Assembly: GCA_958450365.1 (NCBI GenBank)
Contig: CAUEEP010000913.1
Span: 601,001 to 665,000, forward strand
Source: Mesorhabditis belari
Taxonomy: Eukaryota; Nematoda; Chromadorea; Rhabditida; Rhabditidae
Direction of reading: 5' to 3'
Length of the DNA: 64,000 nucleotides
Of the stretch, positions 46,418-64,000 are shown in pieces (position 1 is the first letter of the stretch; each line of letters starts with the position of its first letter). The translations under genes were made by a program, and so were the position numbers. The notes beneath the pieces are model-generated. The model did not search any database and was not told the origin of the DNA. It saw only the letters and a program-made list of their open reading frames with translations.

Positions 46418-46893
46418 CTAGTCGTTAATGTAAACACGCACTTTCTGGCCCATTACCTTATACGTCATTTCTCCACAATCGATTACAACATTATAATATG
46501 TGTAAGGATCGGAATCCGAATGGAAATTTCTAAAATTTTTGAAACTCATTAGACAAAGCCAAAAAAATATTTTCTTCATTCTTCCTTTACCTAAAAGTAT
46601 CACACGCCCACCAACATGGACTACAAGACATTCCCCATCCTTTCACTTTAAACAATTGCTTTTTTAAATTCTAAATAAAATCATTTTTTTTTTGGTTCAA
46701 AATCTTTTTCTCACCTGTTCTTCATAGAAAAGTGCATTGATTTTCTCGTATCGGATCCTTTTATCGGAAGCAGTCGGGAAATAGAACCAGGTAATAATGA
46801 GTTGATCAGGTTGAATATTAAAATAATTCATTTTTATGCTTTTATTTTATGACTTACCTTTACAAATTCATCTTTGTATTCAGTGAAATCCAT
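46418..46893 (-). CDS. Small PH-like nematode protein (copy 2), possible splice defect
   Basis: Blocks 46858-46893, 46715-46816, 46591-46670 and 46418-46529 align exon by exon with the gene at 7373: FTEYKDEFVK, QLIITWFYFPTASDKRIRYE, KVKGWGMSCSPCWWACDTF and YYNVVIDCGEMTYK. Exons 2 and 3 have identical lengths (102 and 80 nt). The base pair before exon 2 reads AT instead of AG (TTTTAAT then ATTCAACC), and no other AG gives an open frame. The last exon reads through the position of copy 1's final donor to a stop at 46418. Either a non-canonical acceptor is used, translation starts at the in-frame ATG 46831, or this copy is decaying. Confidence 0.65.
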
Positions 46894-47841
46894 GTTTTAA
46901 GGAAAAAACGTTAAAGATTGAGAAGATTGAAAAGAACACAAATAAACGATTGGGGGAAAGAGTGAAAGAGTGAAAGATTAAGCAATGAAAGCACGTGATG
47001 AAAGAAAAGAGAAAAGAAATGTGGGGCATAGCAAAACAGTACAGTCTTGTTTGATAATTAATGTTTTTTAAAGGGTGCACTTAGCAAAAAAACACAGTAA
47101 TCCATTTGAAAAGGATTTTAGATGGGGTAGGCTAGTTTCCGCAACAGGGTCATTTGCGCAACTGGCTCGTTTGCGCAACTTGCCATAACTTTCTTCTATG
47201 TGGACCAATCTTTATGATTTTGGTTTCATTTTGTAGATCTCAATAAGTGCAACAAAACCAAACCAAAATCATAAAGATTGGTCCACATAGAAGAAAGTTA
47301 TGGCAAGCTGCGCAAATGACCCTGTTGCGCGAAAAAAGTTGCGGAAACTAGCCTACCCCTTTTAGATAGGTCTCATTGTAGATTACTTGTTTTTCCATGC
47401 AAGAGATCAGCTCACGGTAACTTTTTCCTCTCACTACAAGGATCTAGTACAAAATCTCATGAAGTTTATATTGACAGTTATCTCTTTGTTATTGAATTGG
47501 TATTACTGTAACACGTTTTTTTAAACATTTATATTGAAATGAATGAAAAAAAATACAACTTTCAACATGAACACATCTCCTATTTTTATCACAGATAAAG
47601 GCTTTCATTTTATGTCGTTTTTTGACAATGAAAAATCATACCCGTTAGTCAAAATACCAAAACGAAAATTGGTCAAATATTAAAGAGAAAAATGACAAGA
47701 TTTGTGTGATACTCGTTCAATATTTTGATCGGAAAGGAGAAAAATTGAATTCACTTCATCAAAAATCTTTTGAAACATCAAAAAATGCTATGCTATCAAA
47801 AATACATTCCAAAATGAAATGCATCTAGATGGATAATCTAT
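46894..47841. other. Spacer between PH-like copy 2 and the GH47 gene
   Basis: It contains an element of family A and AT-rich sequence; no gene was recognised. Confidence 0.5.
47124..47359. mobile_element. Non-autonomous element family A, 236 bp
   Basis: Ends GGGGTAGGCTAGTTTCCGCA and the inverted TGCGGAAACTAGCCTACCCC. Flanked by a perfect 8-bp duplication TTTTAGAT (47116-47123 and 47360-47367). The interior is a near-perfect palindrome containing ATAACTTTCTTCTATGTGGA. Confidence 0.9.
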
Positions 47842-55820
<7,979 letters not shown>

Positions 55821-56260
55821 ACCCGATTCTCGTTTCGTTTAAAGGAGTCGTTGTTAAAGGATTATTTCTGACTCAGAAATTTTTCGATAGATTCAATACC
55901 CTGAAATATAATACGATAAGATATCAAAGAAGAAAAAAATATCGAAAATTCTCGCAAAAGAAAAGTCGATTTTCATTCATTTAACTTCAAAAGATTCAAA
56001 GATTGACAGTTCAATAGCATAAAATTGATGGATACTTTGAGCAATTAAGTTAAACAATTACAATTAGAATTAAACAATTTTCGAATCCGAATTCGAAAAA
56101 GAATGCGAAATCTAATGGCTTAAACTATTGAAAATAATAGAGTTTCTTCATAAAGTTAATCCGAATGCAATCGATCAAACAATGTAGAATAAATTTATCA
56201 AAATTGCGATTAGATCTACAGTTGGACGGTCGGATTTTATTGGTTTGGGCCAATGATCAG

Positions 56261-56398
56261 TGCCGGGGATTCGATTCGCTTACTGGGCGAGGGATAAGGG
56301 CTCAGAGAGGGATAAGGAATCAAATTTAGAGATAAGGAACCAAATTTAGAGATAAGGAACCGCTTACTGGGCGAACGCTTTACCAATGAGCTACACCA
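56261..56398 (-). tRNA. tRNA-Thr(AGU)-like pseudogene with internal duplications
   Basis: Read on the minus strand, GTGTAGCTCATTGGTAAAGC gives an A-box/D-arm, and TTCGCCCAGTAAGCG an anticodon arm with loop CCAGTAA (anticodon AGU). Then tandem TTCCTTATCTCTAAATTTGG-type inserts intervene before a second copy of GCCCAGTAAGCGAATCGAAT, which carries the B-box. The acceptor stem does not pair well. A decayed or rearranged tRNA, not functional. Confidence 0.55.
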
Positions 56399-56877
56399 AT
56401 ATTCATTGGCCCTATGGCCAGGGACCATTGACATTCATTGGCCAGAGACCTTATGACTTACTCTTTAAAGGCTGTATAGAAAAGAGAAAAAATTTGTGAA
56501 ATTTCGCGGATTCCAAAAGTGTTTGGGGAGAAGGAGAGGGAAAAGACCACACAATTTGCATCACCTCATCTCTTTCTTTTCTTTTTCAAATGATGGGGTT
56601 TGTCTGTTCCCTAAGGGGTCTTTTTTGAAAGAAAGAAAAGAAAGAAAAGAAAAAGAAAGGGTAATCACATTCAAACGACTCCTCCTTTCCCCATTCACCC
56701 CACAACCCCCACCAAAGGCATTCGGATGTTCAAAACCAAATGTAATCACACACAAACTTTACTCGTTAACTCTCCCGCTGTTTACCGAAAGCTGAATGAA
56801 GTTATAGTTTCAGATTTGGCTTTATTTGATCCCCAACCGTTTATTTATCGGATTCAAAATATAATCTCAGAACTAAC

Positions 56878-57126
56878 TACCGTAATACCTGTAATAGTCG
56901 CCGCCATAATGACGTACAGTCGCGTAGTCGCTAAAGTAAATCATTTTTTGAATGCGCCCAGGTTTTTTAAAAAATAAACTGTTATTACCAAAAAATTCTT
57001 CGCTTCAAGCGCTATCTTTTGATATCTAAGCGCAGATTTTTCGCTGAAGCAGCGCGGAGAACCGATCGTCACGAAATTGTGTGTTAGACTACGCGACTGT
57101 ACGGGGCGGCGCTACTAATACAGCCA
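56878..57126. mobile_element. Family 1 MITE, diverged
   Basis: TA-CCGTAATACCTGTAATAGT at the left; CGTACAGTCGCGTAGTCG and the inverted GACTACGCGACTGTACG are recognisable. The right end is degenerate. Confidence 0.6.
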
Positions 57127-57128
57127 TA

Positions 57129-57482
57129 GTTTCACCTCAAAATTCGCAAACTTGACGGAATAACTTCTTTTAAATTTTAAATTTAGCTGTTTGTTTTTAG
57201 AAACTAGATGCAATTCTGCGTTTGCACATATAAAAATCATTTTGATTGGATGACAGACGAGTAACCAAAATAAACCTAAACAGAAACGAGTAACCAAAAG
57301 AAACCTAAACAGTAACGAGTAACTAAACATTGATCACCCAGCTTTTCTGGCTAGTCAAAATCAATTTTGTATATGCAAATGTAGAATTAAATTAAATAGT
57401 TTCTAAAAAACAAAGAGCTAGCAAAAATTTTAAATTTAAACGAAATTATTCCGTCAAGATTGCGAATTTTTTTGGTGAAACT
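57129..57482. repeat. Inverted repeat with internal ~27-bp tandem units
   Basis: AGTTTCACCTCAAAATTCGCAA and, inverted, TTGCGAATTTTTTTGGTGAAACT form the arms. ACGAGTAACCAAAA(T/G)AAACC units repeat about three times near 57258-57330. Confidence 0.75.
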
Positions 57483-57573
57483 AATCAATTTTGCTAGAAC
57501 TAGCGAAATCTGGATCTGGAGTCATGGAAAAGTTGAATCATTGCTCAAATTTGAAGAGATTTTGTGACATTTA

Positions 57574-57643
57574 AGCTAAAATTTTCAAGAAAACGGTTGA
57601 CGAATTAGAGGAATTCATTTAAATCTAGAAAAGTCAAATATTA
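57574..57643. repeat. ~70-bp direct repeat (first copy)
   Basis: GCTAAAATTTTCAAGAAAAC and the next ~50 bp recur at 58503-58572 with a few differences. The family A element 57918-58496 lies between the copies. Confidence 0.85.
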
Positions 57644-57917
57644 CGTTAGAAGTGATGTGTTCCAAAAATGAGAAAAAGCAAAATCAGGAAACAGGAAAAG
57701 GGAAAAGAAAGGAAAAGAAAAGAAAAGAAAGGAAATAGCTGTAAAATTCTTATCTTACTTTCTTTCTTTATTCTGAAGCAGAAAAAAAAGGAAGAAGGAG
57801 ATCGTCATTTTATCGATTTCGAGAGAGAAAAAGAGAAGACATTTTATCATTTTTGATTAGAATTTAAAAGAAAATGAATATAATAATTTAAAAGAGGCAA
57901 TCTTTAGAAATATATGC

Positions 57918-58496
57918 GGGGTAGGCTAGTTTGCGCAACAGGGTCATTTGCGCAACTGTGTCGTTTGCGCAACTCGCCATAACTTTCTTCTATGTGGACC
58001 AATCTTTATGATTTTTGGTTTCATTTTGTTGCACTTATTGAGATCTACAAAGCTAAAACTACCTACCGTAAATACTGTAATTGGACCCCACCCCTCTAAT
58101 AGTACCACCTCTAATACCACCTAGAGGGGAAGGGAAAGATAATACCCCACCCAACGCGTAATTACAAACAACACTTTTAAAGCGGAAAATTTGGGGTAGG
58201 CTAGTTTCCGCAACTTTTTTTGCGCAACTCGTTATAACTTTCTTCTAAGTGGGCCAATCTTTATGTTTTCGGTTTCATTTTGTAGATCTCAATAAGTGCA
58301 ACAAAATGAAACCAAAATCATAAAGATTGGTCCACATAGAAGAAAGTTATGGCAAGTTGCGCAAATGACCCTATTGCGCAAATGACCCTGTTGCGCAAAT
58401 GACCCTGTTGCGCAAATGACCCAGTTGCACCAATGACCCAGTTGCACCAATGACCCAGTTGCACCAATGACCCAGTTGCGCAAACTAGCCTACCCC
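57918..58496. mobile_element. Non-autonomous element family A, 579 bp, nested
   Basis: GGGGTAGGCTAGTTTGCGCA to inverted TGCGCAAACTAGCCTACCCC, with perfect 8-bp duplication ATATATGC (57910-57917 and 58497-58504). A second left end starts at ~58194, and a family 1 MITE end (CTACCGTAAATACTGTAAT) lies near 58065, so insertions are stacked. Tandem TTGCGCAAATGACCC and TTGCACCAATGACCC units lie near the right end. Confidence 0.9.
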
Positions 58497-58965
58497 ATAT
58501 ATGCTAAAATTTTCAAGAAAACGGTTGACGAATTAGAGAAATTCATTTAAATCTAGAAAAGTCAATACATTTCTAAAGATTTTCTTTTAATCAATTAAAC
58601 ATTCATACTTTTCTTCTCTCATTTTCTCCATCAAATATGAATAGAAATAAATCGAAAGGGAAAAGTCAGTCAAAACGAGAAAACACAAGAAAATGAGTAG
58701 TTTTGATCGATTTGGAGGAGGAAAAGGGAAGATTTCCGGTTCCATTAGACATCATTCAAAGAGTTCATCACTTTTTTTCATTTCTTATTTCTTGAAAAAT
58801 ACATGCAAATTTAGAATAAAACCCAGGATTGATCAAAGAAGAAATTTCCTTGAAGAAAAAGAAGAAATCAAAGAAAAAAACCCAATCAAACTGCCAATCG
58901 AGGATTTGCCCATTTTTTTTTTATCAAAATTCGATCGGAAGCCCTTCGATCAGAAGCCACACATG

Positions 58966-59042
58966 TCCGTTGTGGTCTAGTGGTTAGGATTTACGGCTTT
59001 CACCCGTAAGGCTCTCTCACCCGTTCGATTCCCGGCAACGGA
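58966..59042 (+). tRNA. tRNA-Glu(UUC)-like sequence, probably pseudogene
   Basis: TCCGTTGTGGTCTAGTGGTT is the tRNA-Glu acceptor/D-arm start. The anticodon arm TACGG-CTTTCAC-CCGTA reads UUC. The 3' end CCCGGCAACGGA pairs with the 5' end. The T-arm 5' strand is wrong (CACCCG where CCGGG is needed to pair with CCCGG) and the variable region is too long (GGCTCTCTCA), so T-stem folding is broken. Confidence 0.65.
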
Positions 59043-60129
59043 ACAGAAAAACGGAAAGATTCTTCAAAAACAGAAAGTTCATCTTCAATAGGTAATAGGT
59101 AAATTTGAAAATAACTAGAAAAATTAGATTTCACTTTCCGTTTCTTTTAGAGTTTTGGCACAATAGGTTGACTTTTTGGGTGGATGAGGGGAAACAGGCA
59201 ATTTGGATGAAAAATCGACAAAAGTAGACAAAAGTAGACAAAAGCCTGTAGAAAAATGAGAGAAATTAGAGAATTTAGAGAAAGAAAAAGTATTTGTTGA
59301 GATGAAATGATGGGGAAAAGGAAAAGTTTGAAATGAAATCTATAACAAAAAAAGTGAAAAGAGAGGAGGGAATGGGGTTGTTGAAAAAGGATGGCTTTGA
59401 TCTGCAGGAAAGAGATCAAATAACCTTTTAAGGTTCAAAAGAGGGTTACTTTTGCAATGGCAGCAAGTTTCTTTTTGAGGAATATTAATAAAATTCAATT
59501 CTCAATCATTGCTCAACATTGTTTTATGATTCTTTTCTCGAACGAGTAATCTGAGTAGAACTTTTTGAGCTGAAAAGGGAAGATTCTAAACAGTTTAGGC
59601 TTAGATTTCTTGCCAGATCAGTTTCGAATTTACACTGGAAAAGTTTTGAATTTATCGAGATTTTTGTACTTGTCAATCTGTAATCAATGTCAATCAGTAA
59701 TCAGTCAATGTTTACAATCAATGTAAAGCGAAATCTAATCATGATAGTACAAGGTCAAAAATAGAGCCATGAAAAACAAGAATAAGTAAAAATTGAAGTT
59801 GGAAATTGGAGATTGAAGTTGGAGATTGAAGTGGATGTTGTGGGAAATATTGTATTAATGAATTTGATCAGAGATTTGTACAGGAAAAAGCAAGAAGCCG
59901 CATCGAGGTTTCCGAGAGGGAAATTTTTTTCATTTTTTAAAAAAAATTTCATAGCCTGGTTTTTGAAAAATCGTTTTATGAAAGGTTTAAAGTTTAAAAT
60001 TGAATAGCTATAGTTGATAGCAAAAGCGGACAAATATTCGATTCAATATCAAAAAAGGAGTGGCTTAACTTTTTGACAACGGAAAAAAACCGTGGTGAAT
60101 CGTGTCGATTTCGCTCCAATTTTTGGAGA

Positions 60130-60237
60130 GAAAAGATTGAAAGAGAAAAGAAAAAGAAAAGAAAGAAAAGAAAAGAAAAGAAAGAAAAAGAAAGAAAGAA
60201 AAGAAAGAAAAAGAAAAGAAAGAAAAGAAAAAGAAAA
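60130..60237. repeat. (GAAA)n purine tract
   Basis: About 100 bp of AAAG/AAAAG repeats. Confidence 0.9.
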
Positions 60238-62277
60238 GCTGAGTAAATAGAGGATTTCCCTTTTTGTTTTTTCGAAAGACGGGGAAAAGCTATTCACTTT
60301 GAAGAAAGAAAAAACACACTTTTATTTGAAGAATCATATAGATTATAAAGAGGAAGAATGAAAGCGGTGAGACTGAATATTCCGGCATACTATAGTGACA
60401 TAATTACAGAGTTATCATTCTATCAAAGCTGAATATCTTTTAGATTCAACACTGATAAGGCTTGGCTTAAGATATTGGATCCTTTGAGGCCTTTTTAGAT
60501 AAAGCGTTTTTTCAAATCTTTCGAAAGCCTCGTAATCTCTAGTATATTTATCCAATCTATCCACTTTTTATATTTTTCAGTATTCTTTAAACCAAAAATA
60601 AATAGATTTGATAAAAATAAAGCCAAAATTACGGTAGTTTTTAATTATTATTTTATTTTTGATATTAATTTGAAAATTGTGAATGAAAAAAAGTAGAAAT
60701 TTCTGTTTTTATTCATTTCCTTTTAAAGGGCTTCTCTTTTTTTTATTTCTTTTTACTAGGCAACCGAAAAAATATCTTTTTAAAATTGGTTGTAACATCG
60801 AAATTTATGGTTTCTTGGGTTAAATTGAAAAGAAAAATTGGTAAATGGGGAAATTACATAAATTTGATCCGAAAAAAACTTTGGTTTGATCAGTTTTAAT
60901 AAAATGCCAAGAGTTTAAAGCTATTTAGAATCTTTTGAATCATCTGAACTAGATAAATACTGTAATCCCTGATTTACTGTTGTTATCGCATTCCTTTATC
61001 AATCAATCTAGCCTTTTAAACTCTCACAGAATCAGTTTAGGCACAGATTTGATAACTAAAGACGAAATTAAGACAATATTACGGTCGCTTTCAAAAGTTG
61101 ACACCTTTTAGAAAGCATTAAATTGAAAAGAACGCTTGCTCGAATCAACAAGATCGAATCAACAATTGCCTACTGATTGTGAATAGGATTTTGTCTGATC
61201 TCTGACTATCGAAGAACAGTAAATGAGATTATTTGATTGGAAAAAAGAAAAGGATTGACAGCCGAGATTGACAGATATGAATCCTTTTCTCTTCGATGAG
61301 ATCTCTTCTTCGCATTTGATTGTTCTCTTATTGACCTCAAAGGGTCAATCTCTTTCCCTCTCAATCAGTACTCAAAGATTACCCCTTTCAACGACAGTAA
61401 TCGACTAATTGTTGAGTTAGATGATTGTAATGATTGTCAGATTGTAAAGCTTTATAACACTTCTTCAATTAATCTAAAGTAATCTAACTTTAAACTTTCT
61501 TTTACCAACAGGGGTGTTTTAAATGTAAATTTTTTGGGTCAGACTTGCTTTTATGGCCAGATTTTCCCATTCATCGTACTGAGTCTAACCTAGAATACGT
61601 GTTAACTAGAACTTGGCTTAACGCGAATATTTAATGTCATTTTGATATGAAATATTTGTGAGTAATTTTTTGAATAAAATTTTCACTACTTTAGTACAGC
61701 AAATTGTGCTTCAAATCAATAGGGGATCAAAATAAAAAGATCTGAGATCTGTGAAATGACAGAAATCGAAATTGTGTTAGAATAGAGTGAATGGATTCTT
61801 TGCAAATCAAAGCAAGAGCAATCAAACTGAGAAAAAACGCTTCAAAAGTTATAAAAGTTGTGAAAAAACGAGCAAACAATCAATCCATTTTTTCTTTCTT
61901 TTTCCTTACAATCGAATTTGTTCATTTCTTCTCTAAATACTTTTTGTCTCTTTCCCCAGACATTAACAGGTGTGATTCATTAAATTCTTTCAAAAGTCAA
62001 CAGATCTTCCTTAACAACTGTCTCGTCTTATTTCTTTCCTTTCTTCAAAGGAACACCGCTTCTTTTCCTTTTTTTTTACATTCTTTTGTGGTGAAACTCA
62101 ATAATTCACACTGCCCAAGAAACGAATTAATTCGAAGATCGATTGTAATTTGTTGAAAGGTGAATAGATTGATGAAGTGGAGAGATTTTGTGGGTAAAAG
62201 AAAAATAAAAGTGGATATGGTTAATGGTTGTATTAGGTTGGCAAGTTATAAACGATCGTTTTTTGGTAATGTGTTTT

Positions 62278-63030
62278 CTGAAAAAGCGGCTTATCCAATC
62301 AAAAAACGGTTTGCTTCATTCAAAAGCCCTATTCTTAATCTACAAAAATGGCTTTTTTGAATTTTTGAAAAATGTTTTATTCTAGAACTTTTTCAGGCTT
62401 TTTAATGTAAGAGTTGAAAATCCTGGTTTCTAGCATTCATGAGCTAATATATTTTTGAGTGATTGCATACTTTTTAAAATAAAACACTTCATCGATTACA
62501 TAGTTTCCCAAAATTTCAGAACAATCCAATCTTCGGAAGGTTGATTTTCAAATTAGGCTCAAAATGCACTTTTAAAAATACATTTATTGAAAACCAATAA
62601 TGTGATACAAACAAAGGGTACATAATAAGACATAAAGGTTAAACACACAATTTTATGGCACTGTGGCCGTTCTCATCCCTATTTACCCCTATTACTTTTG
62701 TGCTAATTTAATCCATTTTCGTTTGAATTTAAGCAAGATTAAAAAGAAAAGATTAAAAGAAAGAGAACGGTTCGATCGATTGGATTGTTCTGAAATTTTG
62801 GGAAGCTATGTAATCGATGAAGCGTTTTATTTTAAAAAGTATGCAATCACTCAAAAATATATTAGCTCATGAATGCTAGAAACCAGGATTTTCAACTCTT
62901 ACATTAAAAAGCCTGAAAAAGTTCTAGAATAAAACATTTTTCAAAAATTCAAAAAAGCCATTTTGTAGATTAAGGATAGGGCTTTTGAATGAAGCAAATC
63001 GTTTTTTGATTGGATAAGCCGCTTTTTCCG
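62278..63030. repeat. Large near-perfect inverted repeat, ~255-bp arms
   Basis: GAAAAAGCGGCTTATCCAATC at the left and GATTGGATAAGCCGCTTTTTC at the right begin arms of about 255 bp each. These match almost throughout and enclose a ~230-bp non-repeated centre. The arms include AGAACTTTTTCAGGCTTTT and CATTCATGAGCTAATATA with their complements. No coding content. Confidence 0.9.
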
Positions 63031-64000
63031 CTTATTCTTATTTGCAAGTTAATATTTTTTAAAAAGATAATCATGGATCTTTTCTTTTTTTTGTATTGAT
63101 TGTAATTGTTCTTTTAAAAAATATCAACTTACATATAAAAATGAAGTAAAACTCAAGGAAATCACAAGAGAGGCCTCAAAAAGCTCGTAAACTTTACAAG
63201 AGCTGAAAACTTAAAAAAAATCAAACTGGGAATCGTTTTTATTAATGTAATATGAATAGAATCCTACATAGAAATATGTGGGAAGTGTAGAAAGAAACTC
63301 TATTCAGAACGCAGAACGAAATCCTACTATTAGAGTCACTTTTGCGGCGAATCAAAGAAAAACTCTCGATTGGTTCAAGGTCGATTCACTGCACACAATA
63401 TGTAAACAAAAGAAATTAAAGATTTTCTTTCTATTTCAAGTTTTTCTATAGTTTGAGTCAATTCTTTTCCTAGCTTTTTGCGGAGATCAACAAAAACTGT
63501 TTGTTAATCGATTGGGTAAAATTTAGCAACATTTAGCAACAATTTAGCAACAAAGTTCAGCGTTTGAAAGTTAATCTAGTGATGATTAAAAGTTACAAGG
63601 GATAATAGATGTAAGTTTGGAAGGAGAAAACAATAGTTGCTTAACAAAATGGGAAGAGCATTTCATTTCTTGAGGGTACTTTTCATTCTTTTTTTCTTCC
63701 GAAAATCTTTGTTCCAAAAAAAGAGAAAAGAATTGGTAGACATAACAAAGAATGGAAAAGGGAAGGGGAAAAGAAAAGGAATGAGTTCAGGGAGAAAGGG
63801 AAGGGGAAACGTGGGAATCACAAATGAATGAAGACACGAAAATAAGAAAAGCAAAAAGAGAAAATGAAGAAAGAGTTCGTATTGATATATTGCATGATTC
63901 TACCGGAATGATCTTTTAAACCAAACCTGAAGCAAAGCCGATACCTAACTTCTAGCCTGGTTCGGAAAGATTTACTTTGAAACAATCCTACACAGTACCA

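Larger units (their letters stand above)
55821..64000. other. 8.2-kb gene-poor end of window
   Basis: AT-rich with many purine runs. It contains MITEs, foldbacks, two degenerate tRNA-like sequences and a large inverted repeat. The open frames are short, low-complexity and without family resemblance. The 5' flank of GH47 lies just above 55820. Confidence 0.55.

Noticed and set aside
61791..62156. 121-aa frame in the distal spacer
   Set aside because: Low-complexity composition, no recognisable motifs or splice context.

Overview
The window is nuclear DNA of a nematode, most likely a free-living rhabditid related to Caenorhabditis. The reasons are: genes split by many introns of about 38-60 nt with T-rich TTTTAG/TTTCAG acceptors; acceptor-like sites a few bases before start codons, as expected for spliced-leader trans-splicing; closely spaced same-strand genes that look like operons, including an adjacent fib-1/rps-16 pair (also adjacent in C. 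elegans); and AT-rich spacers full of palindromic DNA transposons. Gene models were built by hand from splice sites, reading phase and remembered family sequences. Exact exon ends are therefore predictions. No search was run.

Layout. 0-6 kb (+): the 3' part of SEPSECS, complete mitochondrial Asp-tRNA synthetase (DARS2) and an unrecognised gene, probably one operon. 7-10.4 kb (+): a small PH-like protein and a small secreted Cys peptide. 10.5-14.6 kb (-): MYG1 and PGS1, both mitochondrial. 16-19 kb (+): COA5 and a NADAR-domain protein with an RS-type tail. 19.6-23.4 kb: an LPGAT1-like acyltransferase (-) with a complete DGAT2-family gene (+) inside one of its introns. 23.8-26 kb (+): fibrillarin and RPS16. 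26-28.2 kb (-): two unrecognised genes with hydrophobic N-termini. 28-36.7 kb: repeat-rich spacer. 36.7-39.4 kb (+): Rap2 and CACYBP. 39.8-44.4 kb (-): a compact run holding an unknown small protein, a truncated ZNF277-like protein, an RNase H1-like remnant, an F-box-like protein with an Asp/Glu-rich tract, and a kinase tail fragment. 45.5-46.9 kb (-): a second secreted Cys peptide and a second PH-like gene, mirroring the pair at 7-10 kb. 47.8-55.8 kb (-): a GH47 alpha-mannosidase whose introns carry at least seven repeat insertions, among them an intact Merlin-type transposon. 55.8-64 kb: spacer with repeats and two degenerate tRNA genes.

Functionally, SEPSECS and DARS2 act in tRNA charging; PGS1, LPGAT1 and the DGAT2-family enzyme in phospholipid and neutral lipid synthesis; COA5, MYG1, DARS2 and PGS1 in mitochondria; fibrillarin and RPS16 in ribosome production; GH47 in N-glycan trimming.

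The most unusual items are the inverted duplicate of a two-gene cassette (one copy lacking a normal splice acceptor), the intact Merlin element with an 8-bp target duplication, two non-autonomous element families that also leave 8-bp duplications, the NADAR-RS protein, the nested lipid acyltransferases, and the ZNF277/RNase H arrangement.
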